Origin: Gymnothorax reevesii
Taxonomy: Eukaryota; Chordata; Actinopteri; Anguilliformes; Muraenidae
Direction of reading: 5' to 3'
Length of the DNA stretch: 64,000 nucleotides
Assembly (NCBI GenBank): GCA_029721435.1
Contig: CM056574.1
Coordinates: 4,229,001 to 4,293,000, forward strand
Part shown: piece by piece, positions 1 to 9,960 of the stretch
Position numbering within the stretch: the stretch's first letter is position 1
Layout of the letters: each line of letters opens with the position of its first letter
The notes under the pieces: generated by a model
Told to the model about the DNA's origin: nothing
The model's database searches: none
Seen by the model: only the letters and a program-made list of their open reading frames with translations
Translations under genes and position numbers: made by a program

Positions 1-546
1 TCAATCGGACAAATATTTCCAGATATGATAAAAGGAGTGATTTTTTTCAGTTTTTGGCCCCTGGTGGCCAATCTAGAAATTGTAAATTGTCCAAAATCGA
101 ATCAGTTCTTCCTCTTTATGATGCTTACTTATATGCAAAACTTGGAATTTCTAATCAAAATATTACTGCAGTTATCGTGTTAACAAGTAAATCAGTTTTT
201 GGCCCCTGGTGGCCAATCTAGAAATTGTAAATTGTCCAAAATCTAATCAGTTCTTCCTCTTTATGATACTTACTTATATGCAAAAATTGGAATTTCCAAT
301 CAAAATATTACTGCAGTTATCGTGTTAACAAGTAAATCAGTTTTTGGTCCCTGGTGGCCAATCTAGAGATCATAAATTGTCCAAAATCGAATCAGTTCTT
401 CCTCTTTATGATACTTATTTACGTGCAAAATTTGAAATTTGTAATTGAAATATTACTGAAGTTATCGCGTTAACACGTAGTGCGGCGGCGGCGGTCAGAC
501 CAAAAACATTATACCCCTGGAACGCCATTCGGCGTTCGGGGATATA
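1..546 (-). mobile_element. Hairpin-ended nonautonomous DNA element, copy 1 (cut by the window start)
   Basis: The stretch ends at 531-546 with GGCGTTCGGGGATATA. The same end, inverted, opens the second copy at 1645. Just inside this end lies an imperfect hairpin (514-541, CCCC-TGGAACGCC / GGCGTTC-GGGG) and a GC-rich CGG run, matched in inverted order at 1645-1730. The body is three direct copies of a 145-bp unit. The left end lies outside the window. The L1 reading frame begins directly after 546, so this copy is inserted in that L1. No transposase is encoded. The superfamily is unknown to me. Confidence 0.7.
48..480. repeat. Three-copy tandem repeat, 145-bp unit
   Basis: The phrase CAGTTTTTGG(C/T)CCCTGGTGGCC starts at 48, 193 and 338, giving an exact 145-bp period. 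The units are highly similar, with a few substitutions and a diverged third unit. Each contains GTTAAC and, on the minus strand, TGGCCACCAGGGG (GGACC in place of GGGCC in the third), which resembles the core of a CTCF motif. It forms the body of the hairpin-ended element. Confidence 0.85.
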
Positions 547-722
547 ATAAAAATCCGAACCAAAACAATAGGGTTCCTAGCCACACTGGTCCTGGGAAAC
601 GCGTATGCTTGTATTAATACCCCTTTTAAACAAGTATGAAGAATCCTACCAAGAGGAAACCCTCCCATCCACTTCAAGGTTAGCTATAATAACGGTCATC
701 TTGAAGCCACAAAAAAAACCCA

Positions 723-1517
723 TTGGAGTGCTCATCATATATCATCATCATCAGCCTGATTGGATGTGACACAAAGATGATTTGTAAGACCCAGGTAAAA
801 AGGTTAGATCCTTACCTTCCACATTTCGTTCACAACGACAAGAATGGCTTTGTTCAGAAACGTCAGGAATTTCATAACATCCGTAGGGTTTTGAACATAT
901 TACACGAGAAACGTAATGCCAGGGACACAGCATTGTTGTCACTAGATGCACGGCAAGCTTTTGACCGTATTACATGGCATTATCATTTTGGTGTATTGCC
1001 ACAATGTGGATTTGGAGAAAACTTTTTAAAATGGATCAAGATTATATCCACAAATCCAATGGCTGGGGTCCTAATAAATGGAACCGTTTCTGACCCATTC
1101 ATCTTGCAACGGTCGGCACGCCAAGGGTGTCCCTTGTCCCCCTTGTTGATTACCCTGGCAATAAAACCTTTAGCTATGTCCATAGGAGCTGATGATAACA
1201 TTTCAGGTGTCCAAATAGGGGAACTGGAACATAAAATATCGCTATATGCGGATGATGTGATCATTTTTTTAACAAATCTTAGTGGCAGTATTCCTGACCT
1301 GGCAAATCTGATCGAAAAATTTGGTAGATTCTCTAGATACGAGATTAATAATTCGAAATCATCTATATTGTACTTGTATAAAGAAGAAAGATTACGGCCT
1401 ATGATAAAACGCCATTTGTCAATGCTAGACAGGGCTTTATTTACCTTGGTGTCAAGATTACCCCTGAAGTTAAAACAATTGTCCCAACAAATTAAGATCC
1501 CTTCGTTGATACTGTGA
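723..1517 (+). pseudogene. L1-type reverse transcriptase core (ORF2 fragment)
   Basis: An open stretch of 264 codons covers most of an L1 reverse transcriptase. Visible blocks are NGFVQKRQ-FHNIRRVL (fingers), LDARQAFDRI (motif A, with the first catalytic Asp), ARQGCPLSPLL (motif B) and YADDVIIFL (motif C with the two catalytic Asp). The conserved NSKSS block of the palm follows. The first residues, up to the ISLIGCDTK block, belong to the same LINE frame, so the apparent start Met is not a true start. The catalytic residues are all present, but the frame ends early at 1517 and the rest of the protein continues in other frames downstream. It would copy the element's RNA at a nicked target if intact; this copy cannot. 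Confidence 0.85.
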
Positions 1518-1644
1518 CAGAGAAATTGGACCGTTGGACAAATATGCCAATATCAATGATCAGCCGCATTAACATACTTAAAATGGAAATACTACCAAAG
1601 TTTTTATTTCTTTGAAGCAATCCCTCTGCCATTATCGCAGTCAT

Positions 1645-2236
1645 TATATCCCCGAACGCCGAATAGCGTTCCGGGGATAATATGTTTTTGGTCCGACCGC
1701 CGCCGCGCCGCCCTACGTGTTAACGCAATAACTTCAGTAATATTTCAGTTAGAAATTCCAAGTTTTGCATAAAAGCAAGTATCATAAAGAGGAAGAACTG
1801 ATTCGATTTTGGACAATTTACGATATGTCTGGAAATATTTGTCGATTGACCTCATATGAAGTGCAAATGAAAGGTCATGACCTGAGAATGAGTCCCACGA
1901 TGACATTATACCTGTTTAGTTCAAAATTTTGACACGAGGTGGAGCTTTGTCACATAAAATTCACCATTTTTGACATATCTTTGGAACTATTTGTCCAATT
2001 GACATGAAACTATGTGCAACTGCAAGATCATAACCTCACAACATGTCACATGATGACATACCTGTATGGTTCAATATTTTGCCACCAGGTGGTGCTTTGC
2101 GATGGGAAATTACCATTTTGGCCATATATTCAGAACCATTTGACCGATTGACCTGAAATTACGTTGAAATGAAAGTCAATTCAAGGTCTATTCAAGGATT
2201 GGGGAATTGGGAGGCTTGGGGGCATTCGGGGATATA
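1645..2236 (+). mobile_element. Hairpin-ended nonautonomous DNA element, copy 2 (592 bp)
   Basis: It starts TATATCCCCGAACGCC (1645-1660) and ends GGCATTCGGGGATATA (2221-2236), a 16-bp inverted repeat with one mismatch. Next to the left end is the hairpin CCCCGAACGCC-GAATA-GCGTTCCGGGG and a CGG-rich tract, as in copy 1 but in opposite orientation. Inside are about two and a half units of a 147-149-bp tandem repeat. L1 coding sequence resumes a little after 2236. No open frame for a transposase. I could not define a target duplication. Confidence 0.75.
1820..2165. repeat. Tandem repeat, unit about 148 bp
   Basis: The block (A/G)A(T/C)ATxTxx-GGAA-TATTTGTC-ATTGACxTxA recurs at about 1825, 1973 and 2121. 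Units include CCACCAGGTGGTGCT (2082-2096) and a degenerate version near 1935, which look like CTCF-core motifs. It forms the interior of hairpin-ended element copy 2 and differs from the 145-bp repeat of copy 1. Confidence 0.7.
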
Positions 2237-2410
2237 CCCCAAGCAGTTGCCTCCGACGGCATAAGCCTAGTTTTTCAATGGACTTTGTATCTTTTGTAAA
2301 TTAATGTGGAATAACAAAAAATCTAGACTTTGATTAAGACTGCTCTACCCGCCTTATGATGGGGGGGGCTACAGCTCCCAAACTTGAAATGGTACTAATG
2401 GTCTGCCCAA

Positions 2411-3472
2411 TTGCGCGCTGCAATGGTTTATTTTCAGACAGATATACCTCCAGCCTGGGTGAATATTGAACAAACATCTGTAATGGATCTCCCTCTGAAA
2501 CTTTATCTATATTCAGCAGAACCGAAAAAGCTGGAAAAGAGGACAAAAAACCCATTCCTTAAGAACACCATCACTGTCTGGTGTGCAGCACACCGACACA
2601 CAGGAAACACTCCCATTGTCTCTCGCTTCTCCCCTGGGGCAATGATCACTTCACAGCGGGAAGGGCAGATGGTGGTTTTAGAGCTTGGGCACGCAAAGGT
2701 TTACAAAAAATAGATCTCTATACAGATGGTAATCTCCTTCATTTCAAACAGTTATGCTGAGGCTATGATGTATCACAAGAACATTTTTTCAAATACTTAC
2801 AATTATGGCACTTCATATCGTCCAGTTTTAAGGAATTATTGCCTGTGCCACCGCTGTTGAGTCTAGAATCTATAGAAATGTCACACCTAAATGGGGGGGG
2901 GATATCTTTATTTTATGCTACTCTACCTTACGAAAATGGGTCATCCATTGACAGACTTGAAAAATGGACATTCAGGGAGATATTGATGAGGCAGATTGGA
3001 GGATGGCATGCGTGAGAGCGCAGAAGCAATCAATCAATACAAAAATGAGGTTACTACAATATAAATGGCTGATGAGATATTTTATTCCTGTTAGGCTGAA
3101 CCTGTGGTCCCCTGATATTCCAGACGTGCGTATTAAATGCTTGGAGGAGAGGGGAACTCTTTTCCACTGTTTGGGAATGCCCTATATTAATCTTTTTCGA
3201 AGAAGATTATTCAGAACCTATCCAGCAAAGTGGGAAAAGAAATACCCTTTCAAACTAAACTCTGTGTATTGGGCATTTACCCAAAAAAATTCACCATTAC
3301 ATCTGAGTATACTGAGCTGATAGACTTTGGACTTCTTCAAGCTCGGAGAATGGTTGCCCTCTTTTGGAGAAGGGTAGATCTACCTTCCCTACACATATGG
3401 GTAAAGGAGATGGCATCTTGCTTGGTACTGGAGAAACACGCTTATATCCAGGGGAAGAGCAAAAGCTTTTAA
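2411..3472 (+). pseudogene. L1 ORF2 C-terminal region in three broken frames
   Basis: Frames 2411-2713, 2964-3320 and 3230-3472 give successive parts of the L1 ORF2 C-terminus: the W-x-x-IE-QTSV segment and KNPFLKNTITVW, then RLLQYKWLMRYFIPVRLN with a CLEERGTLFHCLG cysteine block, then LIDFGLLQARRMVALFWR and WVKEMASCLVLEKHAYI. The cysteine/His region is the C-terminal domain of L1 ORF2, which helps RNA binding and retrotransposition. Frameshifts separate the three parts. It is the direct continuation of the reverse transcriptase remnant at 723-1517. Confidence 0.8.
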
Positions 3473-3646
3473 GATATGGACACCACTAGTAAACTTCCTT
3501 GAAAGTGAAGATGTACAGTTCGAGTGAAGATGCTGTGAATTGCGGTTTTTTTTTTTTTCTTTAATAACACAACATGAATGGCAAGAACAGGCCTTTCAGC
3601 CCAACTAAGCGCGCCAGTTTCTTTATAGTATTGTGAATATATCCCT

Positions 3647-3985
3647 TCAGATACTCAATGACTCAATGGTATCTAGCTTTAAGTCAAGCCTGCACTTGAA
3701 GACCCCCAAGGTCTCTGCCTCAACAATATGGTCAGGCAAGCTATTCCACATTGAAATTACTCTTTGGGTTAAGAAATATTTCCGAATATCAGTGCTAAAT
3801 TTACCTTTGGTCAACTTCCATTTGTGACCCCGAGTTCTATTCACAACACTTGGTCGAAGGAATCCTACCTAATTCACTTTGTTAATCCCTTTAACATATT
3901 CAAAGACCTCAATCAAATCACCCCTCAGTCTCCTTTTCCTAAGACTAAAGAGATTAAGGATCTTCAGCCTCTTTTCGTAGCTTTC
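3647..3985 (-). pseudogene. CR1 ORF2 C-terminal tail
   Basis: The frame 3844-3647 encodes TRGHKWKLTKGKFSTDIRKY, then WNSLPDHIVEAETLGVFK, the conserved end of CR1-group ORF2 proteins. The preceding block ([20 protein letters not shown] in the sister copy) is present upstream in a shifted frame at about 3850-3985. It follows directly on the endonuclease-linker segment, so the reverse transcriptase has been deleted in this copy. Confidence 0.8.
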
Positions 3986-4097
3986 ATCTTTTATTCCTCT
4001 TTTCCCTCAAAATCCAACAAATACTTTTCGTCATCCACTGAGGATTCTGCTTTTTCAGCTTACTTTTGGACACCTTTGGAATTAATCTGCATTGTGA

Positions 4098-4571
4098 TTA
4101 AAGTAAATCCCCCTTAAATCTTTCCCACGTCTCATTTACGGACTCACAGTCCAGGAGTGTCTCCCATTTTATTTCACTTAGATATGAGCGCATCCTGTCA
4201 AAGTTTGCTCGCCTAAAATTGAACATTTCTGTTTTTGAATTACACTTTTTAACTTCCCATGAAACATCAAAATTAACAGCAGAGTGATCACTTGTTCCAA
4301 TTGGCTCCAATACCTCAACATTGCTAATTCTATCTGGGTCATTACAGAGCACTAAGTCTAAAATTGCCTTCTCTCTTGTAGGTTTATTAACATACTGCAC
4401 CAAGAAATTATCATTTGTAACATCTAGAAATGTTTCCTCCCCCCTACCCTGTCCTTTCACCATTTCCCAATTGATCCTGGGATAATTTAAGTCACCCGTG
4501 ATAATAGTCCCTCCACCTCGACAAGCTTGCGTAATCTTCCTAAAAAGCATTTCATTGACTGTACGGTCCAA
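4098..4571 (-). pseudogene. CR1 endonuclease, C-terminal half, plus linker
   Basis: The 157-codon frame contains GGGTIITGDLNYPRINWE (the GDLN-like catalytic block of AP-type LINE endonucleases), ILDLVLCND, and GTSDHSAVNF (the catalytic SDH block), followed by the endonuclease-to-RT linker with WERFKGDLL. These residues nick target DNA in target-primed reverse transcription. The N-terminal half is displaced to 5705-6276 by an inserted LINE. The frame across the insertion is exactly rejoinable (YRPPA then DRTVNEML), so the Met at the start here is not a real start. Confidence 0.85.
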
Positions 4572-4573
4572 AG

Positions 4574-5696
4574 ATGATTCAGTTCTCTTGGTATCACATC
4601 ATAACAAAGAAGAAGTGGAGAGAACCCTTAGTATAGAACTACAGAAAGTCAGTATATGGCTAGCTGAAAATAAATTGTCCTTGCACCTAGGTAAAACTAA
4701 ATCAATCTTGTTTGGATCCTGTGTTAAACTGCGTAAATCACCAGGTCTGAACATTAAAGTAGGTGATACAAAAATTATATCTAAGGACACTATCTTATTT
4801 AGGGTGTGTTGTTGACAGTAAAATGACAGGAGAGGGTATGGCAACAAGAGTTATTGCAAAATTAAATCAGAAAATTAAATTCCTGGCAAGAATAACAAAC
4901 TTCATTAACAGAAAAGCCAAGCAGATTTTGGCAGGGGCCTTAGTCCAAGGTCACTTTGATTATGCCTGCATCTCCTGGTATAACAACTTGCCAAAAATCC
5001 TTAAAAAGAGGTTACAAACCTCTCAAAACAAATTAGTTAGACTGATTCTTAATTTACACCCACGCACTCATCTTTTACCTTGCCATTTCAGAAGCCTTAA
5101 ATGGCTAACAGTAGAAGATAGAGTAGCATACTTTAACCTGGTTATTATGGTACATAGAATTATTAACAGTGAGACTCCAGTTTATCTTAATTATTGTCAC
5201 AGAGTAAATGGGGTGCATAGCCACTCCACAAGGAGAAGCTTCACTGATCTTGTGTTGTATAGATTGAAGACTTCAATGGGTAAAGGTTCTTTTTTATATT
5301 CAGGGGCAGTCCTATGGAACAACCTACCTGGCCATATTAACAATATGGCATCCAATAGTAGTTTGAAGTTAGCATTAAAAAGGTGGTTGTCTAGCAGAAT
5401 GGCAAAAAGGACAATTGAAATGTATTTACTCATTTTTGTTAGTATGTTTCTCATGTATTGCATGTGTTACCTTTCTACACTCATATTGTACACCAAACTG
5501 ATTCTAGTCTTGCATACACTTTTATAGAATGTTTTTCTTTTTTTTCCTTTTTTTACATTAGGACCACAATGGAATAAGTTCATCTGAGCTTTTTGTGTTA
5601 TCCTTTTGACATATGTGCAAGGTACATAAGCAGCATTTTATTTCATTTAATCAACCTTTGAGCTGTGTCAATAAACAAAATCAAATCAAATCAAAT
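4574..5696 (+). mobile_element. 5'-truncated LINE (CR1/L2-group) inserted in the CR1 endonuclease
   Basis: The insert begins inside a reverse transcriptase just after motif C and runs to a (TCAAA)n tail at about 5676-5700. The flanking CR1 sequence supplies CAAAG at 4569-4573 and again at 5697-5701, a 5-bp candidate target duplication, although the tail repeat makes the right copy ambiguous. Strand is opposite to the host CR1. The tail of short repeats rather than poly(A) fits the CR1/L2 group. Confidence 0.8.
4580..5527 (+). pseudogene. LINE reverse transcriptase C-terminal region
   Basis: Two overlapping frames carry this part. The first has DDSVLLVSHHNKEEVERTL, then SIWLAENKLSLHLGKTKSILF, the palm/thumb region just after the YADD motif. 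The second (4763-5527) has LGCVVDSKM, LAGALVQGHFDYACISWY, LKWLTVEDRVAYFNLVIMVHRI and FLYSGAVLWNNLPGHI, a typical end of CR1/L2-group proteins. One frameshift at about 4795-4810 separates the parts. Motif A and most of motif C are absent, so this is a 5'-truncated dead copy. Confidence 0.8.
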
Positions 5697-5704
5697 CAAA
5701 GCTG

Positions 5705-6276
5705 GTGGTCGATAGCATACTCCTATGTTTAAACCTGTCTCGTGTTTGCCAATGAGCCTGACCCAAATATCGTCACAGGGCAAGGAATGTTCAATTTCTG
5801 GAATTTCTTGTACATTTCATGTTTTTGTTCACATAGATTGCGACGCCCCCTCCTCGCCTATTACATCTATCCTCCCAAAAGAGCTTATAACCTTCTATAT
5901 TATATTCATCTCCATCCTCTTCACTTAGCCATGTCTCTGTAATCCCAACTATGTCATAACCCTCACTAATTATAACAGCCTCAAGCTCTGGAAATGTATT
6001 TTTTATGCTTCTTGCATTTAAGTTAAAACATTTCAGGTTATTACTAATGCTCCTCCCCCTTGATTTCCCATGAGGCTGCTGCTTCAAGCCCCCCACTACG
6101 CTTTGTTGCTTTAAAAGTATATCAAGAGTGCATGTAACGCCGTCAGCCTCCATCGGGGCAGTCAGCATTTCCCTATGTGTAACACTCACAAACCTCCCTG
6201 CCCCCGAAGTCCCAAGTTTAAATAGTCCTGTGCTACCCTCAACATACGCTGGCCCAGTGCAAAGGTACCCCTCCAA
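5705..6276 (-). pseudogene. CR1 endonuclease, N-terminal half
   Basis: The frame 6276-5791 encodes a variable leader, then FNLNARSIKNTFPELEAVI (the first endonuclease block with the catalytic Asn), YDIVGITETWLSEEDGDEY (with the catalytic Glu) and GGGVAIYVNK. After a stop at about 5791 a shifted frame gives IWVRLIGK, then IGVCYRPPA. The rest of the domain is at 4571-4098, on the other side of the inserted LINE. The leader is CR1-like, and the annotated start Met is only the first in the frame. Confidence 0.8.
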
Positions 6277-6560
6277 TCTACTGATTGTGAACTATGTCGT
6301 GCCACCAACTGGCCCTGAAGATCAAGGATCTTGCTCTTCAGATGCTCAATTAGCTGGCACTAGTGGCAGACAAACCCACCCTAGAAATCTCTTTCCAATC
6401 GTGCGACATCGCACAATTCACTCAGTTAGACAATTATTTAGCATTTAATTTATTCTCTAAATTTAACGTTTAAATTTATTTTACTTTACCTTACTTTGCT
6501 TTGCTCCCAGGACACTGAAACTCCCCAAAAAACCCCTGTAGTCTTTGTTTGACCAGATTA

Positions 6561-7999
6561 GCAACTTAATTTGGCTGTTTGCTCACCGAGTTGTTACAGG
6601 GGGAAAAAGGGGAAAAATCCGGGGGGGCGGGGTGGGGGGAAGATTCTCCCTGTACTGCGACAAAGGTTATACAACGGGAGCAAATCGTCTAATCTCTATT
6701 ATTGTTTGAGTCTTAACATACAAATTATTTCCAGAAAACCCTGTTTACACAAGCGTTAATTCTCAGCTTCAATCCCACAGACTTCCTCTCTTCCTCTCTC
6801 AACTCAAGCGAAATGATCACCAACAAACAGCGCTACAGCACAGCCAGAGGTCAGTAACAGCAACAGCAACCCGTAACCAATTAAAACCCGTAACTTATTT
6901 AAAGACCTTTTGTTGTTGTCGTTTTGTCTTAATGTTACTAGACTTATTTGACAATTTTGGTGTATGTTGGCTACCGTCTATTGGGAGAAAATGATACAAT
7001 AAAACATATTGTGAAAAAAAAAAATTAAATTCTTTTCTGTAGAGTTGATCGATTCACTCACTCCACATAAGCAACAGTTCACGCAGACGAAACTTACGGT
7101 CTGTAAAACCTGTATTATGTTCATGACATAACCAGAGCTCAGTCTAGCTCTCACACACTATCCATAATGCACCCATTTTCCGCGAGGAAAAGCTGGTCAT
7201 TCCAAAGCAATAAGTAAACCATTACCACGGGCAATTTCCAAAAAGACCGTTTAGCCTGGAGCTTTCATCCCTCCGTCATATACCAGTGCAGAAGCTGCTC
7301 GTTTCTCCAAGCCAACAACACACCACATTTATGCACACAAACCAGCAGGTCCTAATACACACCAAAGCAGTCCATAAGCTTTTGGTCCACTTTCAGCTGC
7401 TCCTCACTGTCCACGTTTCCCTCCAAACTCAGACCCACCGGATTTCTACGGTCTCCGGTCTACACTTGGGTATGTCGACCCGTTCTACAAATGTGTCTGT
7501 TGTGGATTCGAGCTTTCCCTGCATCCTAGCTAGTAGAAGAACCGCTGTACTCACCTGAAGCAAACTGTAGCAGATAGCAAAGTTGAGCTTGCGCTGCCAG
7601 ATTTTTGCACTGCTTACTCCACTTTCGCCGCTGCGTCTATTAGAACAAGTTCATTTAATTAGAGCTATATTCAAGTATAACGTTAGATTGCGGAATTTGC
7701 CCGCCCCTTCGTTATCAGATGGCAGCCGTGTCTCTCGTTTCATTCCTAGGAAGCAGACTCGGAAAACTGCGTTCTGCAGCATCTTCCGGCCCAACTCCCC
7801 CTTCCCGCCCTCCACAGAGCTGGCCTGTCAGAAGAAAGTGGGCACACGGGGAGGGGGGGCCATAGCGGAAGAGCCGCCCCAATGAGGCGTTTCAGGCAGA
7901 GACTACAATAAACTGCAAATGGGGTTTTTTGAAGATGGCAGTATGAGCGAAATAAGTACCCTTTTTTTACTTTGCGCGATCAGGAGTCAAAGACCAAAA
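6561..7999. other. No recognised gene
   Basis: The stretch starts with a G-rich tract (6598-6640), then AT-rich DNA with AATAAAACATATTGTG followed by a short A-run (7000-7023) that resembles a polyadenylation signal and tail. The part from about 7600 to 7930 is GC-richer and could be host DNA. I find no domain I recognise in any frame. Confidence 0.4.
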
Positions 8000-8001
8000 T
8001 A

Positions 8002-8270
8002 CACTCAACAAAAATATAAACGCAACACTTTTGTTTTTGCTCCCATTTGTCATGAGATGGACTCAAAGATCTAAAATTCATTCCAGATACACAATATTAC
8101 CATTTCTCTCAAACATTGTTCACAAATCTGTCTAAATGTGTGATAGTGAGCACTTCTGCTTTGCTGAGACAATCCATCCCACCTCACAGGTGTGCCACAT
8201 CAAGATGCTCATCAGACACCATGATTAGTGCACAGGTGTACCTTAGACTGTCCACAATAAAAGGCCACCC
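8002..8270 (+). mobile_element. Left end of a Tc1/mariner-type element
   Basis: After TA at 8000-8001 comes CACTCAACAAAAATATAAACG, a terminus I recognise from a widespread fish Tc1/mariner-type repeat. The familiar subterminal sequence follows: CTCCCATTTGTCATGAGATG, TGTTCACAAATCTGTC and CACAATAAAAGGCCAC. The match stops at about 8270, so the transposase and right end are missing. Confidence 0.75.
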
Positions 8271-8919
8271 CCTTCGCGGGAGCGCGCGTACGTCATTCCA
8301 ATACAAAAGTGACCCCGGTCGCTTTTATTTCGGAGAGAGTAACACAGTTTCCCGTGTTAAAATCTTGCCAAGGATGCAACCAATCGCAGTGCTAAAAAGT
8401 CCGAACGACAGTATCATATATTTCATTTTTGCCAATGAGGTACTGAAATTAAATAACAAATGGTATGGCTTTGCGACATAATGTCCTAAAGCCACGTGAT
8501 ACGAGTGATAACGAAAGCATAATGATCTTATATCTAGCCTTCGTATTTCACAACATCGGTTTTGTGGAAATATATAGCTGTACACCCAGACAAAATGAAG
8601 TTCTGATAATATGAGCAAGTAGGCGTTTCGCGGCTAAATTGCATTACTATAATGTAGGTTGAAAGGCATTTGCGGGATACGCGTATATGCCCACCACATC
8701 AGATGTTCTTCTTTTCGAGAAGTCAAATGTTTGTCTCAGGTCTTAACAAAATTAAATTAAGTGAACGAACTAATGAATGATCAAATTTAAAAAAATCAAT
8801 AAAGACTTCTTTAATAAACTATTTTTACTTAAAACAGATAAACTCCTACAAATAGACCTGTATGAATTGAAAACAATATTTACATCAAAATGCAGCTAAT
8901 TCTGGGCAGAACAGGAATA

Positions 8920-9435
8920 ACACTATGGAGGGTGGTCAGCTCGTCTTCAGGTGGTCCCACTCCTGACCTGAATCAAACTAGAAAAGCACCGAATGGATGA
9001 AACTTACTCAGGTTCCATGAACTGGGCGCCTATGCACAGTGCTAAAAGCACTTGAAGCTGAGAAAAACAAGGGAGAAAAACTCCAGGAGTGAATTCCACG
9101 GCAGTGAATGTTTATGGCTTGCTGTGAATTCCACCCCCTATATAACTCAGACAAGGAAAGTGCTACATGCATAAAATTCATTCAGGTTACATGTACTAGG
9201 GCCCAATCCATGCTGTTAAAAGGAATTGATGCTGGGACTGACAGAAATAAAATTCCAGGGGGTGCATTCCACGGCAGCCCATGTTTTTGGCTTGCTGTGA
9301 ATTGCACCCCCTGTCTAACTCAGACTAGTAAAGTGTTACATGCATGAAATTAATTCAGGTAACATGCATAGGGTCCTATAAACGCTGTTGAAAGAAACTG
9401 GTTCTGTCTTTCAGAAGTTACCTTGTTATTTTTTT
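8920..9435. repeat. Tandem repeat, unit about 173 bp
   Basis: ATTCCACGGCAG occurs at about 9094 and 9266 with shared following sequence (TGGCTTGCTGTGAATT-CACCCCCT, ACTCAGAC, GTTACATG). A more diverged earlier unit covers about 8930-9090. The unit lies within the 3.45-kb inverted-repeat element. No coding sense. Confidence 0.65.
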
Positions 9436-9564
9436 ACATAAATGTGTACTACTTAAGATCTGTCAATTTAATAACTTCATTGGCCTGGTCTGTGGTCCTG
9501 TCAATAAACTCTGCTATCATCATATGTCTGTTCCCAATATACTCTCCAAGTAATTTACCACATG

Positions 9565-9960
9565 AAAGGCAAAGGTCAATCATCATTAAACTGGAGCAAG
9601 GCCTTCGTGAGAGGCATATGTGGTGTGAATTTGGTGAGCCTCCATCAAAGCTGTCAAAAGTAATTGCGAGTACAGTGTTCCTCACATCTTTTTGCTCAGT
9701 GACCTTGAAAACTAGGTCAAGGTCACTCATCATTAAACATGAGCAAGGCCTTCATGAGAGGCATATGTGGTGTGAATTTGGTGATCTTCCATCAAAGCTG
9801 TGAAAAGTTATTGCGAGTACAGCGTTCCTCACATCTTTTTGCTGAGTGACCTTGAAAACTAGGTCAAGGTCACTCATCATTGAACTTGAGCAAGGCCTTC
9901 ATGAGAGGCATATGTGGTGTGAATTTGGTGATCCTCCATCAAAGCTGTCAAAAGTTATTC
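9565..9960. repeat. Tandem repeat, 147-bp unit with paired AGGTCA half-sites
   Basis: CATCATTAAAC-TGAGCAAGG with GAGAGGCATATGTGGTGTGA recurs at about 9580, 9728 and 9875, a 147-bp period. Two junctions contain directly abutting AGGTCA-AGGTCA (9714-9725 and 9861-9872), preceded by GACCTTGA. TCAAGGTCA matches the extended half-site preferred by ERR/SF-1-type nuclear receptors. Phrases such as ATTGCGAGTACAGTGTTCC reappear near the right end of the element (11606-11625). Confidence 0.75.

Larger units (their letters stand above)
547..3480 (+). mobile_element. L1-type LINE ORF2 remnant, interrupted by a DNA element
   Basis: Translated fragments run in the right order for an L1 ORF2: thumb-proximal leader and RPISL-like region (about 600-780), reverse transcriptase core (723-1517), and the C-terminal region (2411-3472) ending in a WxKEMASC-LxLEK motif typical of vertebrate L1 tails. 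The frame shifts several times and carries stops, so it is dead. The endonuclease domain is not seen, so the copy is 5' truncated or was cut by the element ending at 546. A second hairpin-ended element (1645-2236) splits it. No clear poly(A) tail is visible; a T-rich tract at 3548-3560 belongs to the next repeat. Confidence 0.85.
3560..6560 (-). mobile_element. CR1-like LINE, internally deleted, interrupted by another LINE
   Basis: Reading the minus strand from 6560 down gives a 5' untranslated region, an ORF2 amino end, an AP-like endonuclease in two parts (6276-5705 and 4571-4098), then a jump straight to the extreme C-terminal tail of the reverse transcriptase (about 3985-3647) and a 3' end with repeats of ACAACATGAATGGCAAG. 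The whole polymerase domain is missing at the junction near 4010-3990. The endonuclease is split by a plus-strand LINE at 4574-5696. A second copy of the same family, which keeps part of the reverse transcriptase, lies at 36212-37367. Confidence 0.85.

Noticed and set aside
1..480. A CRISPR array from the regular 145-bp repeats
   Set aside because: Units are directly abutting with no spacers, and the context is a vertebrate-type genome.
5791..5928. Plus-strand frames over the CR1 endonuclease (5725-5942, 6128-6448)
   Set aside because: They are shadows of the minus-strand endonuclease coding sequence.
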